Shown piece by piece: positions 1 to 10,597 of a DNA stretch of 64,000 nt. Origin of the DNA: Pseudomonadales bacterium (lineage in GTDB: Bacteria > Pseudomonadota > Gammaproteobacteria > Pseudomonadales > Azotimanducaceae). The notes below the pieces were generated by a model. The model was not told the origin of the DNA, did not search any database, and saw only the letters and a list, made by a program, of their open reading frames with translations. A program made the translations under genes and the position numbers. The stretch spans positions 310,001 through 374,000 of the forward strand of contig JAQXDL010000022.1 of the NCBI GenBank assembly GCA_029251375.1. The letters run 5' to 3'. How positions within the stretch are numbered: the first letter of the stretch is position 1; each line of letters starts with the position of its first letter.

Positions 1-901
1 TTTCCTTGATATCAGGTTCCGCCAATGGGAAGCCTTGGCTCTTTCTAGATTCAAGATAGGCTTGAGCGACCGCCCGTGACAACGTGCGAACTCGCAGTAT
101 GTACTGCTGCCTCTCTGTAACAGATATCGCATGCCTAGCATCCAGCAAATTAAAACTATGAGATGCTTTCATTACGAACTCGTAGGCCGCCAAAGGCAGA
201 TTAACGTCTAGTAGGCGTTTAGTTTCTGATTCATAGAAATCGAACTGGGAAAAAAGCGCTTCAACATTGGAATGATCAAAATTGTAGCCTGACATCTCGA
301 CTTCATACTGATGGAATATGTCAGCATAAGTGACGATATTTCCATTATGATTACTCCAGACGAGATCGCGAAAGTCTTCTACACCCTGTAAATAGAGGGC
401 TAAGCGTTCTAGACCGTAGGTAATCTCACCCGTGACTGGGTAACACTGTATGCCGCCAACTTGTTGGAAATAGGTGAACTGGGTAATTTCCATACCGTCC
501 ATCCAAACTTCCCAGCCCAAGCCCCAAGCCCCTAAGGTTGGCGATTCCCAATTATCCTCGACGAAACGTATATCATGCTCCATCGGATCGATTCCTAACA
601 ATCGAAGGGAGTCGAGGTATAATTCTTGAATGTTGTCTGGTGATGGCTTTAGCGCTACCTGAAACTGGTAATAATACTGATAACGATTAGGGTTTTCACC
701 GTAACGGCCATCCGTGGGTCGACGACAGGGCTGGACGTAGGCACTGCGCCAAGTTTCTGGACCAATCGAGCGTAAAAAAGTGGCTGGATGGAATGTACCC
801 GCGCCTACCTCCATGTCATATGGTTGCATAAGGACACAGCCCTGACTCGCCCAATAGTTTTGGAGAGTCAAAATCAAGTCCTGAAAAGTGTTGCTGCTCA
901 T
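1..901 (-). CDS. glyQ: Glycyl-tRNA synthetase alpha subunit (3' end cut by window edge)
   Basis: Alpha subunit of the alpha2-beta2 bacterial glycyl-tRNA synthetase, which charges tRNA-Gly in the cytoplasm. My translation from the ATG at 901 begins [20 protein letters not shown] and contains the family's invariant stretches [41 protein letters not shown] and HSFNLLDAR. About 300 codons are present against about 303 residues in E. coli GlyQ, so only the last few codons or the stop are missing. glyS would be expected just beyond the left edge. The gene is divergent from tag with 94 bp between the two starts. Confidence 0.97.
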   Translation of the reverse strand, partial: MSSNTFQDLILTLQNYWASQGCVLMQPYDMEVGAGTFHPATFLRSIGPETWRSAYVQPCRRPTDGRYGENPNRYQYYYQFQVALKPSPDNIQELYLDSLRLLGIDPMEHDIRFVEDNWESPTLGAWGLGWEVWMDGMEITQFTYFQQVGGIQCYPVTGEITYGLERLALYLQGVEDFRDLVWSNHNGNIVTYADIFHQYEVEMSGYNFDHSNVEALFSQFDFYESETKRLLDVNLPLAAYEFVMKASHSFNLLDARHAISVTERQQYILRVRTLSRAVAQAYLESRKSQGFPLAEPDIKE

Positions 902-995
902 TCGAACTGGTGTCCTCGGCGAAAAAGTGCGTAAGTATACCTGATCGATAGTGATTTCATGAATTTGATCATAAAAATTGAAAGCAAAGGTTACA

Positions 996-1568
996 ATGAC
1001 AATTCAGTTAAAACGCTGCGGCTGGTGTGGAGATGACCCTTTATACCAACGATATCACGACGAGGAATGGGGTGTGCCCATCTTTGATGACCAAAAGCTA
1101 TTTGAATTTCTTATTTTAGAAGGGGCTCAGGCGGGCCTAAGTTGGATAACCATTTTGAGAAAACGTCAGAATTATTTGCAAGCTTTCGATCGACTGGAAC
1201 CGACAAAAGTGGCGCTTTATGATGCAACGCAGATCGCTAAGCTCTTACAAGATAAAGGTATCGTCCGAAACAAACTCAAGGTTTATAGTGCTGTAAGCAA
1301 TGCTCAGAGATATTTAGAGATAGTCGAAACGCACGGTAGTTTCAGTGACTATCTATGGCGCTTCGTTGATGGTCAACCAGTTATCAATGCTTTCAAAACG
1401 TTAGAGGATGTGCCGGTCAGTACCGAGCAATCGAATCAAATGGCCAAAGTACTTAAGAAGGACGGCTTCAAATTTGTGGGCACAACAATCTGCTATGCAT
1501 TTATGCAAGCAACCGGCATGGTGAACGACCACATAACTGATTGTCATCGATACAACGCGTGCCAATGA
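996..1568 (+). CDS. tag: DNA-3-methyladenine glycosylase I
   Basis: Base-excision repair enzyme that removes 3-methyladenine from alkylated DNA. It has 190 residues. The family's zinc ligands are visible: Cys8 and His21 near the N-terminus, His179 and Cys183 near the C-terminus. So are the core motifs [25 protein letters not shown] and [17 protein letters not shown] chose ATG 996 over a TTG at 978 because an AAAGG ribosome site lies 5 bp upstream and the N-terminus then matches E. coli Tag. The stop overlaps the lpxL-like start (ATGA), so the two are likely translationally coupled. Divergent from glyQ, as in Pseudomonas. Confidence 0.96.
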   Translation: MTIQLKRCGWCGDDPLYQRYHDEEWGVPIFDDQKLFEFLILEGAQAGLSWITILRKRQNYLQAFDRLEPTKVALYDATQIAKLLQDKGIVRNKLKVYSAVSNAQRYLEIVETHGSFSDYLWRFVDGQPVINAFKTLEDVPVSTEQSNQMAKVLKKDGFKFVGTTICYAFMQATGMVNDHITDCHRYNACQ

Positions 1569-2473
1569 CATCAATAAAGGCGGGCATAGTAAGTGCGATC
1601 TTAAAGGGGATATCAACACTTCCACTTTCTGTTGATAGAATTCTCGGCCGACTAATTGCCAGACTGGGGCTTCTTTTTCAAACCAGAGCAGCGAAAGTGA
1701 CACGTGAAAATATTGCGTTTTGCCTTCCTCACTTGTCTCCTGGTGAGCAGCAGATGTTAGTGAAAAAATCCCTTGGTCATACCGCAACGATGCTTTTCGA
1801 GATGCCTTATGCGTGGCTCGGTGACCAAAAGAAGTTATCTGCTAGTCTGCTAAGCGTTGAGAATGAAGCGTTACTCGACCGGGCGATGGCTGCGGATAGA
1901 GGTCTCATTGTATTGCTTCCGCATGTTGGTAATTGGGAAATGTTTAATATCTTTTTTTCTCAAAAGGGGCGGATGACTGCGCTGTACCAACCGCCGAGAC
2001 AAGAATATTTGCGTAAGTTTATGCAGGAGGTGCGAGAAAGCTTTGGCAATGAACTTGTCCCAACCAATGCGAAAGGCATACTTAGACTCTATAAGACGTT
2101 AACGTCAGGCGGTGTCGTAACGATATTACCTGATCAGGTACCTCAAAGAGGTGAGTATATCGATTTCTTCGGTCAAAAGGCATTGACCGATGTGTTGGTC
2201 TCACGGCTGATCAGAAAAACCAATGCAATAGCCTTATGCTGTACGGTCACGCGACAGGGCAATGGTTTTCTAGTTCGATTTAGCGAGCCTGACTCTGATT
2301 TATATAGCATTAACATCGACGATTCTCTGGCAGGCTTAAATCGAAGTATCGAAGCTTCGGTGTCACCATTTCTTGATCAGTATCAGTGGGAATATAAGCG
2401 ATTTCGCGAACGACCGGCGGGTGAGAAGAAGCTCTACAAATTCGATGGCGAACAAGACTTTTATCACCAATAG
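1565..2473 (+). CDS. lpxL: Lipid A biosynthesis acyltransferase (LpxL/HtrB family)
   Basis: Inner-membrane acyltransferase expected to add a secondary acyl chain to the lipid A precursor. It has 302 residues from ATG 1565, which overlaps the tag stop by 4 bp; an upstream TTG at 1541 in the same frame is less likely. The catalytic H-X4-E motif is HVGNWE at residues 120-125, followed by the conserved ILPDQVP segment. The family also includes LpxM/MsbB and LpxP; motifs alone do not show which chain is transferred, so the symbol is provisional. A hydrophobic N-terminal stretch fits membrane anchoring. Confidence 0.85.
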   Translation: MTSIKAGIVSAILKGISTLPLSVDRILGRLIARLGLLFQTRAAKVTRENIAFCLPHLSPGEQQMLVKKSLGHTATMLFEMPYAWLGDQKKLSASLLSVENEALLDRAMAADRGLIVLLPHVGNWEMFNIFFSQKGRMTALYQPPRQEYLRKFMQEVRESFGNELVPTNAKGILRLYKTLTSGGVVTILPDQVPQRGEYIDFFGQKALTDVLVSRLIRKTNAIALCCTVTRQGNGFLVRFSEPDSDLYSINIDDSLAGLNRSIEASVSPFLDQYQWEYKRFRERPAGEKKLYKFDGEQDFYHQ

Positions 2474-2498
2474 CTACAGATGAATTCTCACTGAGGTT

Positions 2499-3947
2499 TT
2501 ACTTTCGCCAAAACATGGGTGAAAACAGAACTAGCAATGTAAATATTTCCAACCTACCGAGCATCATCGCAAAGCAAAGAACAAGCTTTGCGGTATCAGT
2601 GATGTCATTATAATGGTAAGCCACAGACCCTAAGCCCGGACCTAGATTGTTCATTGCTGCACCGACTGCAGAAAAGGCGGTGAGAAAATCCATGCCCTGA
2701 GAGACCATGATGAGGTCTAAGAATAAAAATATAATGACGTAAAAGGAAAAGAACCCCCAAATCGCCTCGATAACATTGTTAGATACCGGGCGTTTGTTAA
2801 TCTTTATCGGGAAGATGGCATTGGGGTGTATCAACCTATGAATTTCTCTTTGGCCTTGCTTAATAATCAGCATGACGCGCATTACCTTCATGCCGCCACC
2901 CGTTGAACCTGCACAAGCGCCCGTAAAAGCACCAAAAAAAATCAAGTATGGAATCATGTTTGGCCACACGCTGAAGTCAGCGGTCGCAAAACCTGTGGTT
3001 GTGAAAATAGAGACAACCTCAAATGCAGCGAGCCTAAAAGCTTCTGGCCCTTCATAAACCTGATGAGACACAAGAATAAGCGTTACCATTAGCACCGCGG
3101 TGGCAAGAATGAGCAGATACCAAACTACTTCGTCATCTTGAAAATAATGGAACAGCGCTTTCTCTTTCAGAGAAAAAAAGTGTAGGCCAAAATTAATGCC
3201 AGAAAGAACCATGAAAACAATCGCGATTGACTCAATCAATGCGGAGTCGAAATAGCCGATGCTAGAATCGTGAGTCGAGAAGCCGCCGATAGCGACTGTT
3301 GAAAAACTATGGCAAACCGCGTCAAAAAAAGACATGCCGGCGAGCCAATAAGCGACTGCACAACAAGCAGTTAGACCAAGATAGATCGACCATAACGCCA
3401 TCGCTGTTTGCTTTATGCGTGGCGTTAATTTGCTGTCCTTTACCGGACCAGGTGTTTCTGCTCGATAAAGTTGCATTCCACCAATCCCAAGCATTGGCAG
3501 TATAGCGACCGCCAGTACAATAATGCCCATACCTCCAAGCCACTGTAGTTGTTGTCGATAGTACAGAATCGATTGAGGCAGGTGATCAAGTCCTGTAATG
3601 ACGGTGGCACCGGTGGTGGTAATACCCGAAAATGACTCGAACAAGGCATTTGGCCAAGACAAATTTATACCCGCCTCTTGCGCAAAGGGAATGGCACCGA
3701 CAGTTCCTAGAGCAACATAAAACAGGAATGTAACTAAGAAGCCATCTTTTACTCTCATATCTGTCTCATCCCAGCGAAAGAACAGCCAAAGAATAAAACC
3801 GGCAAGTAGTGTAAATAAAAAGGTGTTAATAAAAATAACAGCTACACCGTCATCGTAGACCCAGGATACGAGTGCGGGCGGTAGCATGGTTAGGCTGAAA
3901 ATCATCAGCAGTACACCAAGTACACGAAAGGCAATTTGGATATGCAT
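2499..3947 (-). CDS. trkH: Trk potassium uptake protein TrkH
   Basis: Multi-spanning potassium-translocating subunit of the Trk system. It has 482 residues, essentially the length of E. coli TrkH. Glycine-centred pore segments are visible (SGITTTGATV, STVAIGGFST, SIFTTTGFATAD and GAAMNNLGPG), as expected for the four repeated membrane-pore-membrane units, along with GACAGSTGGGMKV in the gating region. It lies 5 bp downstream of trkA, which encodes its cytoplasmic regulatory partner, in a trkA-trkH arrangement at the end of the fmt-rsmB-trkA-trkH transcription unit. Confidence 0.95.
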   Translation of the reverse strand: MHIQIAFRVLGVLLMIFSLTMLPPALVSWVYDDGVAVIFINTFLFTLLAGFILWLFFRWDETDMRVKDGFLVTFLFYVALGTVGAIPFAQEAGINLSWPNALFESFSGITTTGATVITGLDHLPQSILYYRQQLQWLGGMGIIVLAVAILPMLGIGGMQLYRAETPGPVKDSKLTPRIKQTAMALWSIYLGLTACCAVAYWLAGMSFFDAVCHSFSTVAIGGFSTHDSSIGYFDSALIESIAIVFMVLSGINFGLHFFSLKEKALFHYFQDDEVVWYLLILATAVLMVTLILVSHQVYEGPEAFRLAAFEVVSIFTTTGFATADFSVWPNMIPYLIFFGAFTGACAGSTGGGMKVMRVMLIIKQGQREIHRLIHPNAIFPIKINKRPVSNNVIEAIWGFFSFYVIIFLFLDLIMVSQGMDFLTAFSAVGAAMNNLGPGLGSVAYHYNDITDTAKLVLCFAMMLGRLEIFTLLVLFSPMFWRK

Positions 3948-3952
3948 CGGCG

Positions 3953-5326
3953 CTAAAAGAAACTCAAAGGAGCTTGGAACAGTTTTTCGACTTCACCAAT
4001 TTGGCTTTTATCAACTAAGAACAGAATCAGATGGTCATCAGCTTCCACTCGAATATCATCATGTGCAATAAGCACGTCTGTTCCTCTAACGATAGCGCCA
4101 ATGGTTGCGCCCTTTGGTAGATCGATTTCTTCTAGGGTTCGGCCAATCACCTTGGAGCTGGTGTGATCGCCATGTGCTATAGCTTCAATGGCCTCTGCTG
4201 CTCCTCTGCGTAAAGAGTGAACGCGGACCACATCGCCTTGGCGAATATGTGTCAGTATTGAGCCCAAAGTAGCCTGCTGTGGAGAGATAGCGATATCTAT
4301 TTCACTTCCCTCAATCAGATCGACATAGGCAGGATTATTTATAAGCGTGATGACCTTTTTAGCGCCAAGACTTTTCGCGAGCATCGAGGACATGATGTTG
4401 GCTTCATCGTCATTCGTAACGGCGCAAAAAACGTCAGCTTCTTCGACGTTTTCTTCGACGAGCAGGTCCCTGTCAGAGGCATTACCTGACAACACAATGG
4501 CGCGGTCTAATGTTTCAGACAATTCGTAGCAGCGTTGACGACTACGCTCAATAATTCTTACGCCGTACTTATGTTCCAAGATACGCGCGAGCCCTTGTCC
4601 AATGTGACCCCCTCCAGCGATGATTAATCGCTTGTTAGGCCGCTCCATTTTCCGCATTTCACTCATTACTGCCTGAATATCTTTTGCCGCTGCGATAAAG
4701 AAAACCTCATCGTCTGCTTCGATCACCGTATTGCCTTCGGGAAAAATGGGTCTGTTCTTACGAAATATAGCTGCGACACGTGTGTCAACGGTAGGCATAT
4801 GTTCTCGTAGGTACTTTAGTTCTAGGTCAACCAAAGGGCCACCGTAATTTGCCTTAATACCAACAAGCTGAACCTGTCCGTCAGCGAAATCCATAACCTG
4901 AAGTGCGCCTGGGTTATACACGAGGCGACAGATGTCCTCTGTAACAATCTGTTCGGGGTTAACAATAAAATCGACGGGCATGGCATCATTTCGAAAAATA
5001 TCGCGATGTTCCAGATAGCCGGTTGAGCGTATTCGTGCGATTTTGGTCGGCGTATGAAAAACAGTATAAGCAACTTGGCAGGCTACCATGTTGACCTCAT
5101 CGCTATTGGTCACGGCAATAAGCATGTCTGCGTCTTCGGCACCGGCAGAACGCAGCACATCTGGATGGGAACCCATGCCTCTTACTGTTCGAATATCGAA
5201 CCGATCCTGAAGGTCTCTTAGTTTGTCAGCATTACTGTCGACAACGGTTATATCGCTGGCTTCTTTTGTGAGGTTCTGCGCCAAATTTGATCCAACTTCA
5301 CCGGCACCAAGAATAATAATTTTCAT
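3953..5326 (-). CDS. trkA: Trk potassium uptake regulator TrkA
   Basis: Cytoplasmic NAD(H)-binding regulatory subunit that gates TrkH. It has 457 residues with two tandem RCK modules. The first Rossmann motif [10 protein letters not shown] is at the N-terminus and the second, [10 protein letters not shown], is near residue 240. Each is followed by an acidic nucleotide-binding region and a TrkA-C domain. The start ATG overlaps the rsmB stop by 4 bp (ATGA), so translation is probably coupled. It precedes trkH by 5 bp. Confidence 0.96.
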   Translation of the reverse strand: MKIIILGAGEVGSNLAQNLTKEASDITVVDSNADKLRDLQDRFDIRTVRGMGSHPDVLRSAGAEDADMLIAVTNSDEVNMVACQVAYTVFHTPTKIARIRSTGYLEHRDIFRNDAMPVDFIVNPEQIVTEDICRLVYNPGALQVMDFADGQVQLVGIKANYGGPLVDLELKYLREHMPTVDTRVAAIFRKNRPIFPEGNTVIEADDEVFFIAAAKDIQAVMSEMRKMERPNKRLIIAGGGHIGQGLARILEHKYGVRIIERSRQRCYELSETLDRAIVLSGNASDRDLLVEENVEEADVFCAVTNDDEANIMSSMLAKSLGAKKVITLINNPAYVDLIEGSEIDIAISPQQATLGSILTHIRQGDVVRVHSLRRGAAEAIEAIAHGDHTSSKVIGRTLEEIDLPKGATIGAIVRGTDVLIAHDDIRVEADDHLILFLVDKSQIGEVEKLFQAPLSFF

Positions 5327-6588
5327 GGTGTTTGCTTCTTAAGCTTGGCGTAAAAAAAGCCGTCGGAGGAGCCTGTTACGGGCAGTAAATAACGTCCATG
5401 TGCACTGCCGACGCCCCATTGGGCATCTATAGATAATGTTTTTGCGGCAGGATTTTCGGAGCAGAAAGTAGCGACGACCATTTCATTTTCGTCCGGCAAT
5501 ATAGAGCAGGTCGAGTAGATAAGTTCGCCTTCTTCTTTTAGTAATGACCATGCCTTGGCTAACAGCTCTAGTTGAGTCTCCGCAAGTTTAGCAATATCTG
5601 TGTCTCGACGCAGTAACTTAATATCCGGGTGTCGGCGAATGATCCCGCTTGCAGAGCAAGGCGCATCTAGCAAGATTCGATCGAACAATTGATTCGGTGG
5701 TTCAAAGGTCTTTAGATCATCGGCAACAGTTTGGCAGTTGAGTTGCAGCCTGGCGACATTCTCTTTGACCCGCTCTAGTCGTCTTTTGTCTTTATCTAAT
5801 GCTATCAAATTGATGTCGGAAAATGTTTCTAAAATATGACAACTTTTTCCACCTGGTGCAGCGCAGGCATCGAGCACATCCATGCCTGCCGCTATATCCA
5901 TCATGGGTGCGACGAGCTGTGATGCTTCATCTTGGACGCTAGCGGCGCCGGTATCAAAATTTGGCAGCTTATCAACAGCGACAGGACGGGACAGATAGAT
6001 GGCAGTTGGCGCATGCTTACCGATACAGGCGTCGATGTCGATACTAGCGAGGCGCTCTAGATATTCTTCCCGACTCTGTTGTTTCAAATTAACTCTAAGC
6101 GTCATTGGTGGTTGGACATTATTTGCCTCAAATATAGCTAGTGCTTGATCTGGATATGCGGCTTCTATTCTTGAAATAAGCCATTGCGGGTGATTAGTCA
6201 CTGATTCTGGGTCTGCCTGAATCTGGCCAACAATCTGTTCTTTTTTGCGCAGATAGCTTCTCAGCACACCATTGACCAATTTCTTAGCCCAAACCTTGTT
6301 CAAATCTGATGTTGCTTCGACGCAGGCGTTTACACTTGCGTGAACGGGTCTGTTTAAATGATCGATACTGTAAATACCGGACATAATCAGTAGCTGAATG
6401 TCAGCATTCTTTTCTGGCAGGGGCTTTGACACAAGGCAATCAACTTTGGACGCGAGTTCAAAGTAGTGTCGCAACACGCCGAAGGCTATTTGTCGCGCAA
6501 GAGAGCTACCGGTTAGACTGCCGTCGAGGCTTTTGCCTTGGTCGGTAACTGCGAGAAGTGATTGGTTTGCAGAGAGATATTCATTCAT
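5323..6588 (-). CDS. rsmB: 16S rRNA (cytosine967-C5)-methyltransferase RsmB
   Basis: SAM-dependent methyltransferase that makes m5C967 in 16S rRNA. It has 422 residues (E. coli 429). An N-terminal NusB-like RNA-binding domain (about 1-140) is followed by the Rossmann methyltransferase domain with [10 protein letters not shown], the PC motif in [15 protein letters not shown], and the catalytic cysteine in [11 protein letters not shown]. The reading frame stays open upstream to 6717, but that extension lies inside fmt; ATG 6588, 4 bp after the fmt stop, gives the family N-terminus. The stop overlaps trkA by 4 bp. Confidence 0.95.
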   Translation of the reverse strand: MNEYLSANQSLLAVTDQGKSLDGSLTGSSLARQIAFGVLRHYFELASKVDCLVSKPLPEKNADIQLLIMSGIYSIDHLNRPVHASVNACVEATSDLNKVWAKKLVNGVLRSYLRKKEQIVGQIQADPESVTNHPQWLISRIEAAYPDQALAIFEANNVQPPMTLRVNLKQQSREEYLERLASIDIDACIGKHAPTAIYLSRPVAVDKLPNFDTGAASVQDEASQLVAPMMDIAAGMDVLDACAAPGGKSCHILETFSDINLIALDKDKRRLERVKENVARLQLNCQTVADDLKTFEPPNQLFDRILLDAPCSASGIIRRHPDIKLLRRDTDIAKLAETQLELLAKAWSLLKEEGELIYSTCSILPDENEMVVATFCSENPAAKTLSIDAQWGVGSAHGRYLLPVTGSSDGFFYAKLKKQTP

Positions 6589-6592
6589 AAGG

Positions 6593-7570
6593 TTAACTAA
6601 ACACGACGCCAGGATAAATAATGTCAGAACGGGCGTTGAGAATATCAGCGCCCGAGAGAATACTGCCCTTACCGATTGGTATTTGAAGTTTATTAATAGA
6701 GATACAACCACTACCACAGGCGATCAGCACGCCTTTCTTTGTGACTTCTATGACTGTCCCAGGGGTTGATGTAATGTTGGTACCGCCATCATTATTTGGC
6801 GCTTGATCCAGCGCCTGCTCTGGGGGATTGACGCTATGAAACTTAACTCGATGTTGTCCCAGCTGCGAGAAACATATTGGATCTGGATAAAAGGCGCGTA
6901 TCTTTGCGGAAATTTCGTGATTCGTTTTAGACCAATCGATCTTAGCCTCTTCCTTTTCTATCTTGTGTGCGTACACAGCATCCAAATCGGTTTGTTTGAT
7001 CGGTTGCAGCATATTTTGTTCAATTTGCGAGATGACTGCCAAGAGCCCTTCTATGCCAAGGCGAGCAAGGTCATCTGAAAGACTCTTGGCTGTGGTCGTG
7101 GCTTCGATCGCAATAGCCTTAGAGTATAGAATGTCTCCGGTATCTAGCCCCTTGTCCATCTGAATAACGTTAATTCCCGTCTGCGAGTCCCCGGCTTCAA
7201 TGGCTCGTTGTATTGGCGCGGCGCCTCGCCAACGTGGCAACAAAGAGCCGTGCACGTTAATACAGCCAAAGCGGGGTCCGTTGAGCAGGTCAGCGCGAAG
7301 GATTTGTCCATAAGCGACCACAATAAGTAAGTCTGCCTGATACCCTTCAATGTCGGTGAACCTGAGTTTGGGCGGCTGTTCGCAGCGTATTCCCGCCGCC
7401 TGGGCTATCTTTTTGACTTCACTTGGAATGGGCTGCTTGCCTCGCTTACCCGGCTTGTCCGGTTGCGTGATGACAGCGACAATTTCATTGTCTGTGGCTT
7501 GCGTAAAAGCCAGTAAGCCCTTTAAGTGAGTCGCCGCAAATTCAGGCGTTCCTGCAAACAATATTTTCAA
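6593..7570 (-). CDS. fmt: Methionyl-tRNA formyltransferase
   Basis: Formylates initiator Met-tRNA using 10-formyltetrahydrofolate. It has 325 residues. The N-terminus FAGTPEFAATHL and the catalytic signature HGSLLPRWRGAAPIQRAIEAGD are the hallmarks of the family. The C-terminal OB-fold-like domain follows from about residue 205. It sits 2 bp downstream of def, whose product later removes the formyl group, and 4 bp upstream of rsmB. def-fmt-rsmB-trkA-trkH therefore looks like one operon. Confidence 0.97.
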   Translation of the reverse strand: MKILFAGTPEFAATHLKGLLAFTQATDNEIVAVITQPDKPGKRGKQPIPSEVKKIAQAAGIRCEQPPKLRFTDIEGYQADLLIVVAYGQILRADLLNGPRFGCINVHGSLLPRWRGAAPIQRAIEAGDSQTGINVIQMDKGLDTGDILYSKAIAIEATTTAKSLSDDLARLGIEGLLAVISQIEQNMLQPIKQTDLDAVYAHKIEKEEAKIDWSKTNHEISAKIRAFYPDPICFSQLGQHRVKFHSVNPPEQALDQAPNNDGGTNITSTPGTVIEVTKKGVLIACGSGCISINKLQIPIGKGSILSGADILNARSDIIYPGVVFS

Positions 7571-7572
7571 AG

Positions 7573-8076
7573 CTAGGTTCTCAGCTTCTGAAGTTTAAGC
7601 AGCTTTTTCCTAATGATTTGTCTTTTTGTATTAGAAAGATAGTCGACGAAGAGCTTCCCAGCGAGGTGATCCATCTCGTGTTGTATGCAGATAGCGAGAA
7701 GCTCGTCAGCTTCCAAGTCGAACTTCCTGCCGTTACGGTCAAGCGCCTTAACTTGAATAACTTCTGATCGAATTACAGGCTCATAATATCCGGGTATTGA
7801 TAAACACCCTTCGTCGGATTCTATTTCGCCATCTCGGTAGACTATTTCAGGGTTAATGAGGACGAGTGGTTGTGTCTTGTCTTCTGAAATATCGATAACG
7901 ATTAACTGCTGATGAACATTTACCTGACTGGCCGCAAGTCCGATGCCTGGCGCGGCATACATGGTCTCCAGCATGTCATCCGCAAGGGTGCCGATTTTTT
8001 TTGTGACATTCTCGATCCTCTTCGCCTGTGTTCTCAGGCGCGGATCCGGGAACTCAAGGATATCTAGTATAGCCAT
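7573..8076 (-). CDS. def: Peptide deformylase
   Basis: Metal-dependent deformylase acting on the N-terminus of nascent proteins. It has 167 residues with the three family motifs in order: [17 protein letters not shown] (metal-ligand Cys) and [11 protein letters not shown] (two His ligands and the catalytic Glu). It is the first gene of the leftward def-fmt-rsmB-trkA-trkH unit and is divergent from the LysM gene, with about 200 bp between the starts. Confidence 0.97.
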   Translation of the reverse strand: MAILDILEFPDPRLRTQAKRIENVTKKIGTLADDMLETMYAAPGIGLAASQVNVHQQLIVIDISEDKTQPLVLINPEIVYRDGEIESDEGCLSIPGYYEPVIRSEVIQVKALDRNGRKFDLEADELLAICIQHEMDHLAGKLFVDYLSNTKRQIIRKKLLKLQKLRT

Positions 8077-8278
8077 GGAGTTTCGTCTAATACCTCTAGT
8101 AATGGAGTAATTTGTGCTGCTAAGATTATGATCATGTTGAATATATTGGTGATAATCTCGTGATGCTCTTGTACCTAGCGCAACTTTTTCTTACCACGAG
8201 TCGGTTCAAATACAAATTGGCCAATAGCGATTGTAGTTGATCTATCATTGTACTCTTTTTGCAAATGGGATTCGCCCC

Positions 8279-9355
8279 ATGAAAAAAATAATTGCCCTAA
8301 TATTGGTCGGCCTGATGTGTCTTCAACAGGTCTATGCGGGAGATAGTATTCTCCGGCCTGGCCACCCAGATAAGTACGAAGTGAAGGACGGTGACACCTT
8401 GTGGGACATCGCCACAATGTTTCTAACCGATGCATGGCTGTGGCCAGAGATCTGGCAGGTCAATCCTAGCATCGAGAATCCTCATCTAATTTATCCCGGT
8501 GACCAAATTACGTTAACTTACGTCAAAGGCATACCGCAGTTGTCGGTAGCCAGAGGAGAAACCTCTCGAACTGTTAAGCTATCTCCTGAGCAACCAATGG
8601 TGGCGGGTGATCGTAATGTTAGAATGTCGCCTAAAATTCGCCGCACCGAACTTTCCAGTGCTATTCCGGCGATACCTCTAGATGCGATAGCGAGTTTGCT
8701 AACAACGGGCAGGATAGTCGAGCGACATACCTTGGATGAAGCGCCGCATATCCTTGCAGGTAAAGCGGACCGTTTGCTGTTCGGTCCAGGCGATGGTTTG
8801 TACGCCCGAGGCAATTGGCCTTTAGAGGAACCGTCTGTTTTCGGCATCTTTCGCAAGGGCGAAGTTTATATTGATCCTGAAACCGGTGAAGTTTTAGGGT
8901 ACGAAGCAAGAGAGATTGGTACAGCCTCCGTTGATACACGAGAGGGTGAGCTTTATTCAATGACCTTGACGTCGGTAAAAGAAGATGTGCGTATAGGTGA
9001 TCGTTTACTGCCGACTGAAGAACGCCGGGTCGATTCGACATTTTTTCCTAGTGTGGCATCAGATGAAGTCAATGGTGTAATTATGACTGTGCTGGGTGGC
9101 GTCACTCAAGTGGGACGTAATGATGTTGTTGCGATTAACCGTGGCTTGGAAAGCGGTGTGGACGTAGGGACCATTTTAGCGATTCATAAAAAGGGCAAAA
9201 TCGTCACTGATAGAGTCAATAACGACACGATCCAGCTCCCATCTGAACGCGCTGGAATCTTGATGGTGTTTCGTAGTTTTGAAAAAATGTCCTATGGTCT
9301 TGTTCTTGAGACAGAGCGGGCTTTACGAGTGGGTGATACCTTACATAATCCATAG
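8279..9355 (+). CDS. tsaP: LysM peptidoglycan-binding protein, TsaP-like
   Basis: Secreted protein of 358 residues. A signal peptide (about 1-19, ending VYA) is followed by a LysM domain at about 31-78 (YEVKDGDTLWDIATMFL, then IYPGDQITL) that should bind peptidoglycan. The long C-terminal region matches the layout of the TsaP/PA0020 family, which anchors the type IV pilus secretin in some species. The start is ATG 8279; the frame is open upstream but the signal peptide begins here. Its place between def and dprA is the same as in Pseudomonas. No pilus genes lie in the window, so the pilus role rests on homology and position. Confidence 0.8.
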   Translation: MKKIIALILVGLMCLQQVYAGDSILRPGHPDKYEVKDGDTLWDIATMFLTDAWLWPEIWQVNPSIENPHLIYPGDQITLTYVKGIPQLSVARGETSRTVKLSPEQPMVAGDRNVRMSPKIRRTELSSAIPAIPLDAIASLLTTGRIVERHTLDEAPHILAGKADRLLFGPGDGLYARGNWPLEEPSVFGIFRKGEVYIDPETGEVLGYEAREIGTASVDTREGELYSMTLTSVKEDVRIGDRLLPTEERRVDSTFFPSVASDEVNGVIMTVLGGVTQVGRNDVVAINRGLESGVDVGTILAIHKKGKIVTDRVNNDTIQLPSERAGILMVFRSFEKMSYGLVLETERALRVGDTLHNP

Positions 9356-9425
9356 TTCATTGCTCTAAAGCGTTCGCCAGCAATGGCACTAGAATACGCG
9401 TCTTACCGACTTTGATCGCGTTAAG

Positions 9426-10523
9426 ATGGTTACTCAACTAGAAAAGCTAATAGCGTTGAATAACGTGACAACCGGTCATGTTTCAATGGGACGTTATGCG
9501 ACAAACTTTAATAGTTTGGCAGCATTTTTGACTGATTTTGACTTCAAAAAAGCTGTGCCTCGCCTTGCAAGCAAGATTCGCTCAGCGATAGACAACCCTG
9601 ACAGACAGCTCAATCGGAAACTAAAACGGGACGTGGCTTGGTTAGATAACGCAGATTGCCACCTGATAAGCCTATTCGACCCTGAATACCCTGCACTGCT
9701 TAAACAAATTTATGACCCGCCTTTGTGTTTATTTGCAGAGGGCAACGTTGCGCTTTTGAACCAACCCCAAGTCGCGATTGTTGGCAGCCGACGAGCGACT
9801 TCAGTCGGTCGAAAAATTGCCACCGAATTTGCGACAAAGCTGAGTCAAGTCGGTCTGGTCATCACCAGCGGAATGGCAACAGGAATCGATGCGGCAGGTC
9901 ATCATGGTGCGCTTGAGCAAGGCACTATTGCGGTATTGGGCACCGGTTGTGATCGAATATACCCAGCTCGTCACGAGCGTTTGATGATGCGGATTAAAGA
10001 AAAGGGGCTGCTCATTTCTGAGTACCCTCTTGGTCGAGAAGCGAGATCCTACCAATTTCCGCAACGCAATCGCATAGTCACAGGTATGAGCTTGGGCACG
10101 CTCATTGTCGAGGCTGCGGAGAAGAGTGGTACGCTCATTTCGGCCAGACTGGCGATGGAGCAAGGTCGAGAAGTTTTTGCTGTGCCCGGCTCGATTTACG
10201 GTAATCAGAGTTTTGGCTGCCACAAATTGATTCAGCAAGGTGCCAAACTTGTGCAATCGATAGAGGATATATTGGAAGAGTTCCCGCTTGTCCGCGGTGA
10301 CATTTCTACTTCAATACTGCCCACATTGCCCGCGGCAGATAATGTTCAACTCGATAGCTCTGAGAAAGCGATTCTGGCGCTTTTATCTTCAATGCCAATG
10401 AGTCTCGACGAGTTATTTGAGGCCACCTCTAGGTCACTTTCCGAGATCAGTCTGTTGATGCTCTCGATGGAAATGAAGGGGTTTGTGAAGCTCGAGCCGA
10501 CGGGTTATGTTCGAAGTCGATAG
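9426..10523 (+). CDS. dprA: DNA-processing protein DprA
   Basis: Binds incoming single-stranded DNA and loads RecA during natural transformation. It has 365 residues. The Rossmann core carries VAIVGSRRATSVGRK, ITSGMATGIDAAGHHGAL, VLGTGCDRIYPARH and LIVEAAEKSGTLISARLA, all typical of the family. A C-terminal winged-helix-like region occupies about 310-365. The N-terminal helix-hairpin part is weakly conserved, so a start at a downstream ATG cannot be excluded. Together with comM at 36.9-38.5 kb it suggests competence. Confidence 0.94.
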   Translation: MVTQLEKLIALNNVTTGHVSMGRYATNFNSLAAFLTDFDFKKAVPRLASKIRSAIDNPDRQLNRKLKRDVAWLDNADCHLISLFDPEYPALLKQIYDPPLCLFAEGNVALLNQPQVAIVGSRRATSVGRKIATEFATKLSQVGLVITSGMATGIDAAGHHGALEQGTIAVLGTGCDRIYPARHERLMMRIKEKGLLISEYPLGREARSYQFPQRNRIVTGMSLGTLIVEAAEKSGTLISARLAMEQGREVFAVPGSIYGNQSFGCHKLIQQGAKLVQSIEDILEEFPLVRGDISTSILPTLPAADNVQLDSSEKAILALLSSMPMSLDELFEATSRSLSEISLLMLSMEMKGFVKLEPTGYVRSR

Positions 10524-10597
10524 CTTTCGTTGCAAGGATTCTGGTACTAGGGTAAGTTGCACTTTTTTGTGGTTCTGCTGATATTTAGGAGATTTTA

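Noticed and set aside
9358-9385. Inverted repeat after the LysM gene (CATTGCT/AGCAATG) as a terminator
   Set aside because: The loop is long and no T-tract follows.
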